Shown here: positions 33,672 to 38,155 of the stretch, piece by piece
Layout: each line of letters opens with the position of its first letter
Position numbering within the stretch: the first letter of the stretch is position 1
The notes under the pieces: model-generated
Databases searched by the model: none
What the model was told of the DNA's origin: nothing
Seen by the model: only the letters and a program-made list of their open reading frames with translations
DNA from: Bacteroidota bacterium
GTDB lineage: Bacteria > Bacteroidota > Bacteroidia > UBA8524
NCBI GenBank assembly: GCA_006226545.1
Contig: SBGR01000012.1
Span: forward strand, 1 to 38,155
DNA: 38,155 nt
Reading direction: 5' to 3'
Made by a program: the position numbers and the translations under genes

Positions 33672-34675
33672 GGTTTGAAAAGTGGGATTTTAACGGTGAA
33701 TAATGCGTTTGAAATGTGGTGACTGATAGCAGGCTTATGTAGTAAAGCCAGTCGTTCGCTTAGGTTTTGTAAGCCTACGCCGGTGGAGGCTTCGGTTTGC
33801 CTTTTAGGCTGGTAGGTATTGCTTACCTCAAGCGATTCGCCTTCCTGTTTGATACTAAAGTGAAGGGGCTTATCGCTAGAAATGATATTGTGTTTCACGG
33901 CATTTTCGGCAAGCAGCTGCAGACTCAAGGGCAAGACATGCAGACTTAGACTTTCAGGAGGAACAGAGATGTCCCAAGTGAGTTTATCGCCAAAGCGCAT
34001 CTTTTGCAAGAAAAGGTAGTCGGCAATATTGTTCAGTTCCGTTTCCAAGTCGACCGTGTCTTGATCGCGGTATTGCAGAATATAGCGGTATAGTTTACTG
34101 AGTTTCTCAACAAAGGTTACGGCCTGTTCCGGGTTTTCAGGGATGATGGCTGCTAAGGTATTAAGGCTATTGAAGAGGAAATGCGGATTTACCTGATTTT
34201 TCAAGGTTTCAAACTGGGCTTGTAAGGTGCGTTGTTTGAGTTGTTCCGTTTCGAGATGGGCTTCTTTCCAGAGTTCGAAGAAGTTTTGCGCTTCGTAGAT
34301 GGTGGAGATTAGAAAGCTAACGATGAGCGAAACCCGTAATGTGCTGAAATAAAGTCCGCTGGTAAAAAGTATCTCCGGGTTAATCCAATTGGTGAGAATG
34401 AAGCATAACAGGTAATTGGTGATGAACACGTAGGCTACGATGCTGAGGACTTGGTAAGCGATGCGTTTGCCGGTTTCCTGGTAGCTATTGTATTTCCGAC
34501 AGAATCTGGAGATGATTTGCCAGCTCCCTTCCCAATACACCAGGGTGAAGGCTAGGTTGGCAGCCACCGTACGCCAGTCGAGGTGAAAGCCGTCCATGAG
34601 CAAAGCGAGTGCTATGGCTATGCCGGGTATTCCAAGCCATTTCGACCAGTTGATGCTATTTGTTGCGGGAGTCAT
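33668..34675 (-). CDS. LytS-family sensor histidine kinase
   Basis: 335-residue membrane kinase of the His_kinase (LytS/YehU) family. It has four predicted membrane helices in residues 10-125, a short coiled linker, and the phospho-acceptor His165 in QVNPHFLFNSLNTL. The ATPase part has PLSLQLLAENAVKHN and GVGLQNLSERL. No large sensor domain is present, so the membrane part itself may sense the signal. Paired with the LytTR regulator downstream. The start overlaps a small signal-peptide ORF by 20 bases. Confidence 0.92.
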   Translation of the reverse strand: MTPATNSINWSKWLGIPGIAIALALLMDGFHLDWRTVAANLAFTLVYWEGSWQIISRFCRKYNSYQETGKRIAYQVLSIVAYVFITNYLLCFILTNWINPEILFTSGLYFSTLRVSLIVSFLISTIYEAQNFFELWKEAHLETEQLKQRTLQAQFETLKNQVNPHFLFNSLNTLAAIIPENPEQAVTFVEKLSKLYRYILQYRDQDTVDLETELNNIADYLFLQKMRFGDKLTWDISVPPESLSLHVLPLSLQLLAENAVKHNIISSDKPLHFSIKQEGESLEVSNTYQPKRQTEASTGVGLQNLSERLALLHKPAISHHISNALFTVKIPLFKP

Positions 34676-34838
34676 GGAGGTAAACAGGGTTGGAATTTAC
34701 CGATTTACAGAGAGATGTATCGGCGTTTTGCGACGACGGCATTGGTTTTAAGCGGTGTTCTTCCAGTTCCTCCGCCCAAAGCGGAATGCTCAATAGTACA
34801 GCCAGAGCTGGTGCAAGGATTCTCAGTTTTCGCATCAT
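34656..34838 (-). CDS. Possible small secreted peptide upstream of LytS
   Basis: 60-codon ORF whose first about 22 residues make a convincing signal peptide (MMRKLRILAPALAVLLSIPL, then AEE), followed by a polar tail. It overlaps the kinase start by 20 bases in another frame. A TACTTTCG -7 element lies 30 bases upstream at 34868-34875. It could encode a periplasmic ligand or accessory peptide for the kinase, but it may also be a chance ORF. Confidence 0.5.
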   Translation of the reverse strand: MMRKLRILAPALAVLLSIPLWAEELEEHRLKPMPSSQNADTSLCKSVNSNPVYLHDSRNK

Positions 34839-34867
34839 ACCGCAAGATGCAAGGTGTTTTTCTTTAG

Positions 34868-34875
34868 CGAAAGTA
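34868..34875 (-). promoter_or_regulatory. -7 element of the LytS/LytR operon
   Basis: TACTTTCG on the minus strand, one base from TAnnTTTG. It would drive the small ORF and the LytS/LytR pair. Confidence 0.4.
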
Positions 34876-34944
34876 GAAGGGGATGAAACGTATCAGAAGG
34901 ATTATGAAGGGTGATGGTTGCGTTATGAATCGAATTTTAAAACT

Positions 34945-35130
34945 CGGTTTTTGGAATTTGGCCTTTGGAACTTAGCCTTTGGAACTTGATAATTCCCCGC
35001 CCTTCGCCCTTCGCTCTCCGCCCTCCGCTCTCCGCCCTTAGCTCTCCGCCCTTAGCTCTCCGCCCTTAGCTCTCTGCCCTACGCTCTCCGCTCTCCGCCC
35101 TTAGCTCTCCGCCCTACGCTCTCCGCTCTT
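34945..35130. repeat. Low-complexity and tandem repeats downstream of tetR
   Basis: From about 34945 to 34990, units of the TTTGGAACTT type recur. From about 34997 to 35130 lies an array of a 14-base unit, GCTCTCCGCCCTTA, with 7-base sub-units and some variants. The array runs into the last codons and stop of tetR. The 198 bases between tetR and the small ORF hold no gene. Confidence 0.85.
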
Positions 35131-35695
35131 TTACAGCTTCCCAGATCATCTCTTTGCAGGTTTCCAGCGCGTGGAAGTCCATGGTGCCTGGGTGTTCGAT
35201 ATTGAGTTTGGTGAATTCGTGAACGGAGCCTAGGATGAGTGCTTTGAGTACTTCGAGGTTGAGCATGCGCAGATCTCCGTATTCTTGGGCGTGGTGTAGG
35301 AAATCATCGAACGACTTCAAATGGAGTTTGGCTTCGTTTTTTGTTTCATCGCTCAAGAAACCACTGTGCTGGTATTGGTCGATGAAGAGCATGTGATCAG
35401 GATGTACAAAGCAGTAGTTGTAGTAGCTGGTCCAGATTTTCATGAAATGATAATGTGTAGTCTCCGTTCGTTTTTCCACTTGCAGTGAAGAGTATAGCTG
35501 CTGGGCGGTATCGAGAAATAGGGCATTAACCAATTCCTCTTTGTTGCGGAAATACGTATACAGAGATCCGGTTGCCACCCCGGCCGCCTTGGCCACATCG
35601 GCCATTCGGAACTCGTTAAAACCTCGTCGTATCACCAGCTGAAGCGCAGCTTGGTAGATGTTTTCTACTTTAGAATGATCCTTGGGTCTCGGCAT
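35114..35695 (-). CDS. TetR-family transcriptional regulator
   Basis: 193-residue TetR repressor. The DNA-binding helix-turn-helix is at about residues 10-55 (IYQAALQLVIRRGFNEFRMADVAKAAGVATGSLYTYFRNKEELV in order). The remainder is a helical ligand-binding domain. Its target is unknown: no divergent transporter or enzyme gene sits next to it. A TTAGA-N6-TCTAA palindrome lies 67 bases upstream. The last codons (KERRA) are part of the adjoining repeat array, so the C-terminus may have been changed by repeat expansion. Confidence 0.9.
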   Translation of the reverse strand: MPRPKDHSKVENIYQAALQLVIRRGFNEFRMADVAKAAGVATGSLYTYFRNKEELVNALFLDTAQQLYSSLQVEKRTETTHYHFMKIWTSYYNYCFVHPDHMLFIDQYQHSGFLSDETKNEAKLHLKSFDDFLHHAQEYGDLRMLNLEVLKALILGSVHEFTKLNIEHPGTMDFHALETCKEMIWEAVKERRA

Positions 35696-35761
35696 TTCAC
35701 CACGAATATAAGTGAATGAGTATTCAGGAATGTGACTGAGGAATGAGAATTAGGATTGAGT

Positions 35762-35779
35762 ATTAGAAACCAGTCTAAT
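35762..35779. promoter_or_regulatory. Palindrome upstream of tetR
   Basis: Perfect 6-6-6 inverted repeat ATTAGA-AACCAG-TCTAAT, 67 bases before the tetR ATG. It may be the TetR operator. The arms equal those of the feoA and cysteine desulfurase palindromes, but the spacer is 6 bases and not 5. Confidence 0.45.
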
Positions 35780-35794
35780 TGTGTATTGATATAG

Positions 35795-36490
35795 TTAATC
35801 CGAAACAGGTAGAAGACGATGAGATAGTTTATACCAAGTCTTAGTTTTCACATTGTATTGAAAGGTATGTTCACCCAGTTCATAGGCATTTGCATGGGTG
35901 AATGTTCTGAGTAGTTTTGATTTGGAATCTATATCTGGGAAGAACATAATTGAATCGGTTAAAAATTGATCTTGAACAAACTTGTTTGATTCAGTCTGAA
36001 TGTAGAATACATAGACAGGGCCGCTATTTCCGCCATAGTCCATGGCAATGGCTAAATCATCCAACCCATCGAAATTCAAATCGGCAACAACAATATCACC
36101 TTGGTTATTATCAATAATTTCTGCCTTGCTATTTATGCTAGTAGAGTATGAGCGAACAGCATTACAATTTGAGAACGGATCCCCAAAATGAAATCCATCT
36201 AAGAAAAGCGAATCCGAGATTGAATTCGTTGCTTTATCTGTGATTTTTACCATTAGGCTATTCGAATCAAGATTCGAAATGGTATCGCTAAACTTATGAA
36301 ACTTCCATTTTAAATTGAACTGATTGGATAGCAATGTATCAAGACACGTTAACTGGTAAATTTCCGTGTAGGTGTGCTGTTCCGAAATATTTTGAAGAGA
36401 TTCGGCTTCCTTAATCTTTAGCTCCTCCTTGCAACTAAATTGTAGAAATAGCGATACAAGTAAAATTAGCTTGAAATACAGTGCGTTCAT
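35795..36490 (-). CDS. Lipoprotein with an XAC2610-like / FG-GAP-like region
   Basis: 231-residue lipoprotein: LILLVSLFLQFSCKEE gives a lipobox with Cys about residue 20. The C-terminal half has DLNFDGLDDLAIAMDYGGNSGPVYVFY followed by NKFVQDQFL. This fits the XAC2610-related pattern (an FG-GAP-like calcium loop with a characteristic tail). ATG at 36490 is chosen over an upstream TTG. Function unknown. Confidence 0.75.
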   Translation of the reverse strand: MNALYFKLILLVSLFLQFSCKEELKIKEAESLQNISEQHTYTEIYQLTCLDTLLSNQFNLKWKFHKFSDTISNLDSNSLMVKITDKATNSISDSLFLDGFHFGDPFSNCNAVRSYSTSINSKAEIIDNNQGDIVVADLNFDGLDDLAIAMDYGGNSGPVYVFYIQTESNKFVQDQFLTDSIMFFPDIDSKSKLLRTFTHANAYELGEHTFQYNVKTKTWYKLSHRLLPVSD

Positions 36491-36657
36491 TACATGCAAG
36501 TTAAATTATGGCTTGCTAAAAATGATTCCATTATGAATGGCAATACTCTTCATCCCTTCATCTTAAGTAAGATTAGTATCTCTGAACGCCAACAATTGTG
36601 ACAGTCAACATTAAACAATCAACAAAACCAATTCATCAGTCCCACAGTCCAACAATC

Positions 36658-37059
36658 CTACTTCTTCTCCTGGCAGAGCTCAATCAAAACGCCATTGGTC
36701 CCTTTTGGATGTAGGAAGGCGATGAGTTTATTGTCGGCGCCGTCTTTTGGGGTATCGTGAATCATCTGGAAGCCTTCGCCTTTTAATCGCTCAATTTCTG
36801 CGTAGATGTCTTCTACATCAAAAGCGATGTGGTGAATGCCTTCGCCGCGCTTTTCTACAAACTTGGCAATGGGGCTATCGGGGTTGGTGGCTTGAAGGAG
36901 TTCAATTTTATTTGGTCCGTTAGCAAAGAAGCTGGTAATCACGCCTTCACTTTCTACAGCCTCCGATTTATACGGTCCGGCTCCCATCAAGGCGGTGAAA
37001 AGTTTATTGGAAGCTTCGATGTCTTTTACGGCAATGCCCAAATGTTCAATTTTTCTCAT
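36658..37059 (-). CDS. mce: Methylmalonyl-CoA epimerase
   Basis: 133-residue VOC-superfamily epimerase converting (S)- to (R)-methylmalonyl-CoA in propionate metabolism. The metal ligands are in IEHLGIAV (His5), NKIELLQ, GIHHIAFDV and the final GVLIELCQ, as in known epimerases. No methylmalonyl-CoA mutase is in the window. A weak -7-like GATTTTTG lies 5 bases before the ATG. Confidence 0.93.
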   Translation of the reverse strand: MRKIEHLGIAVKDIEASNKLFTALMGAGPYKSEAVESEGVITSFFANGPNKIELLQATNPDSPIAKFVEKRGEGIHHIAFDVEDIYAEIERLKGEGFQMIHDTPKDGADNKLIAFLHPKGTNGVLIELCQEKK

Positions 37060-37093
37060 CCCTGCAAAAATCCATTTTTTTAGAAGATTGTTT

Positions 37094-37101
37094 TACCTTT
37101 G
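37094..37101 (+). promoter_or_regulatory. -7 element of the cysteine desulfurase gene
   Basis: TACCTTTG, an exact TAnnTTTG, followed 3 bases later by the palindrome at 37105-37119. The operator would sit on the transcription start. Confidence 0.7.
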
Positions 37102-37104
37102 TGC

Positions 37105-37119
37105 TTAGAATTAGTCTAA
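37105..37119. promoter_or_regulatory. Palindromic operator of the cysteine desulfurase gene
   Basis: TTAGA-ATTAG-TCTAA, 5-5-5 inverted repeat directly after the -7 element and 9 bases before the ATG. It shares its arms and spacing with the feoA palindrome (7044-7062). Suggests common control by iron or Fe-S status. Confidence 0.6.
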
Positions 37120-37128
37120 ATAAGAATT

Positions 37129-38155
37129 ATGTTAAAACTACCTATATACCTCGATAATAACGCGACAACCCCAATGGATCCAAGGGTTCTGGAGGCTATG
37201 TTGCCTTATTTTAATGAGCGTTTTGGGAATGCGGCAAGCCGCAGCCATAGCTTCGGCTGGACAGCAGAAGAGGCGGTAGACTATGCTCGTGAGCAGATTG
37301 CAGCGCTCATCGGAGCAAATCCAAAAGAAATCATCTTTACCAGTGGAGCCACTGAGGCCGATAACTTGGCCATCAAAGGAGTATTTGAGATGTATGCCGA
37401 AAAGGGCAAGCATATCATTACCCTGGTAACAGAGCATAAAGCGGTACTTGATACCTGCAAACACATTGAAAAATTGGGAGCTGAAGTCACTTACCTTGGG
37501 GTAAAGGAAGACGGCCTGGTGGATCTGGACGAATTGGAAAAAGCCATTCGCCCAGATACCATTCTGGTTAGCGTAATGTACGGCAACAACGAAGTTGGTG
37601 TGGTGCAGCCCATCAAAGAAATTTCAGCTATCGCTCACAAGCACGGTGCTTTATTCATGACCGATGCTACCCAAGCGGTGGGTAAAATTCCGGTTGATGT
37701 GAACGCAGATGGTATCGACCTGATGGCATTCTCAGCGCATAAAATGTACGGTCCGAAAGGTGTTGGTGCATTGTATGTGCGCAGAAAAGGTCCAAGGGTT
37801 AAAGTAACCGCTCAGATGGACGGTGGCGGACATGAGCGCGGTATGCGTTCAGGTACCTTAAACGTACCGGGCATCGTGGGCTTAGGTAAAGCATGTGAAA
37901 TCGCTCGTTTGGAAATGGCGGAAGAATCAGTTCGCATCCAGAAGTTGAGAGATAAATTGGAAGCCGAACTTCTTACCGTAGAAGAAAGCTACTTAAACGG
38001 AAATAAAGAACATCGCTTACCACACGTTGCAAACATCTCCTTTAAATACGTTGAAGGTGAAGGTTTGATGATGGGTGTGAAAGACTTGGCGGTTTCTTCC
38101 GGTTCAGCTTGTACTTCTGCCTCATTGGAACCGAGCTATGTATTGAAAAGCTTAG
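37129..38155 (+). CDS. iscS: Cysteine desulfurase (IscS/NifS type), partial at the 3' end
   Basis: PLP enzyme that takes sulfur from cysteine for Fe-S cluster and thio-cofactor assembly. 342 codons are present of the roughly 400 expected; the frame runs off the window. Visible motifs are [35 protein letters not shown], the PLP lysine Lys205 in [16 protein letters not shown], and the catalytic Cys328 in [14 protein letters not shown] (group I loop, as in IscS). Controlled by a Bacteroidota promoter and the adjoining palindrome. No other isc/suf gene is visible before the end. Confidence 0.94.
   Translation, partial: MLKLPIYLDNNATTPMDPRVLEAMLPYFNERFGNAASRSHSFGWTAEEAVDYAREQIAALIGANPKEIIFTSGATEADNLAIKGVFEMYAEKGKHIITLVTEHKAVLDTCKHIEKLGAEVTYLGVKEDGLVDLDELEKAIRPDTILVSVMYGNNEVGVVQPIKEISAIAHKHGALFMTDATQAVGKIPVDVNADGIDLMAFSAHKMYGPKGVGALYVRRKGPRVKVTAQMDGGGHERGMRSGTLNVPGIVGLGKACEIARLEMAEESVRIQKLRDKLEAELLTVEESYLNGNKEHRLPHVANISFKYVEGEGLMMGVKDLAVSSGSACTSASLEPSYVLKSL

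Noticed and set aside
34997-35130. CRISPR-like array
   Set aside because: The repeat is a 14-base unit without distinct spacers, and no cas genes are nearby; it is a tandem low-complexity array.

Overview
The window looks like a chromosome segment from a member of the Bacteroidota, probably a free-living flavobacterium-like lineage. Four things point there. RpoD is a short primary sigma factor starting MRQLKISKQ. Several genes have Bacteroidota-type -7 promoter elements (TAnnTTTG) and no clear Shine-Dalgarno sequence. One large secreted protein ends in a type IX secretion (T9SS) sorting domain. The genes are a typical mix of DUF1573, LytTR/LytS, tandem TonB and lipoproteins. The genus cannot be read from the sequence alone.

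Layout. Positions 1-11.2 kb are housekeeping: a secreted M1 aminopeptidase and a PLP deaminase, a DUF1573 protein, recX and rpoD (convergent), feoAB for ferrous iron, two tandem tonB genes, vanZ-like and gcvH, and purEK. Positions 11.4-17.3 kb are an accessory island. It holds a RelE/ParE-type toxin-antitoxin pair, a YefM-YoeB pair, a Fic protein with a C-terminal winged helix, and then an A+T-rich stretch of unknown minus-strand genes. That stretch includes an immunity-like 305-residue protein, a 130-residue acidic protein and a broken paralogue of the latter, with repeated intergenic DNA between genes. Positions 17.5-38.2 kb return to core metabolism and envelope functions: inositol monophosphatase family, a multi-spanning glycosyltransferase-like protein, beta-barrels and lipoproteins, acs coupled to a truncated haemoglobin, a kelch-like T9SS cargo, a PAS histidine kinase, a fatty acid desaturase, a methyltransferase, a UGM-like flavoprotein, a LytS/LytR pair, a TetR regulator, methylmalonyl-CoA epimerase and a cysteine desulfurase cut by the window end.

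How the parts connect. Iron is a recurring theme (two TonBs, FeoA/FeoB, cysteine desulfurase). feoA and the cysteine desulfurase gene share the same palindrome (TTAGA-N5-TCTAA) at their 5' ends, which suggests one metal- or Fe-S-responsive regulon. The Fic gene has three copies of one 11-base word around its start, consistent with autoregulation by its own winged helix. Several genes have a -7 element only 4-5 bases before the ATG and are predicted to make leaderless mRNAs. No rRNA, tRNA, CRISPR array, insertion sequence or complete prophage was found. I did not find a demonstrable new multi-gene system; the best leads are the iron palindrome, the Fic operator and the immunity-like island with its repeats.
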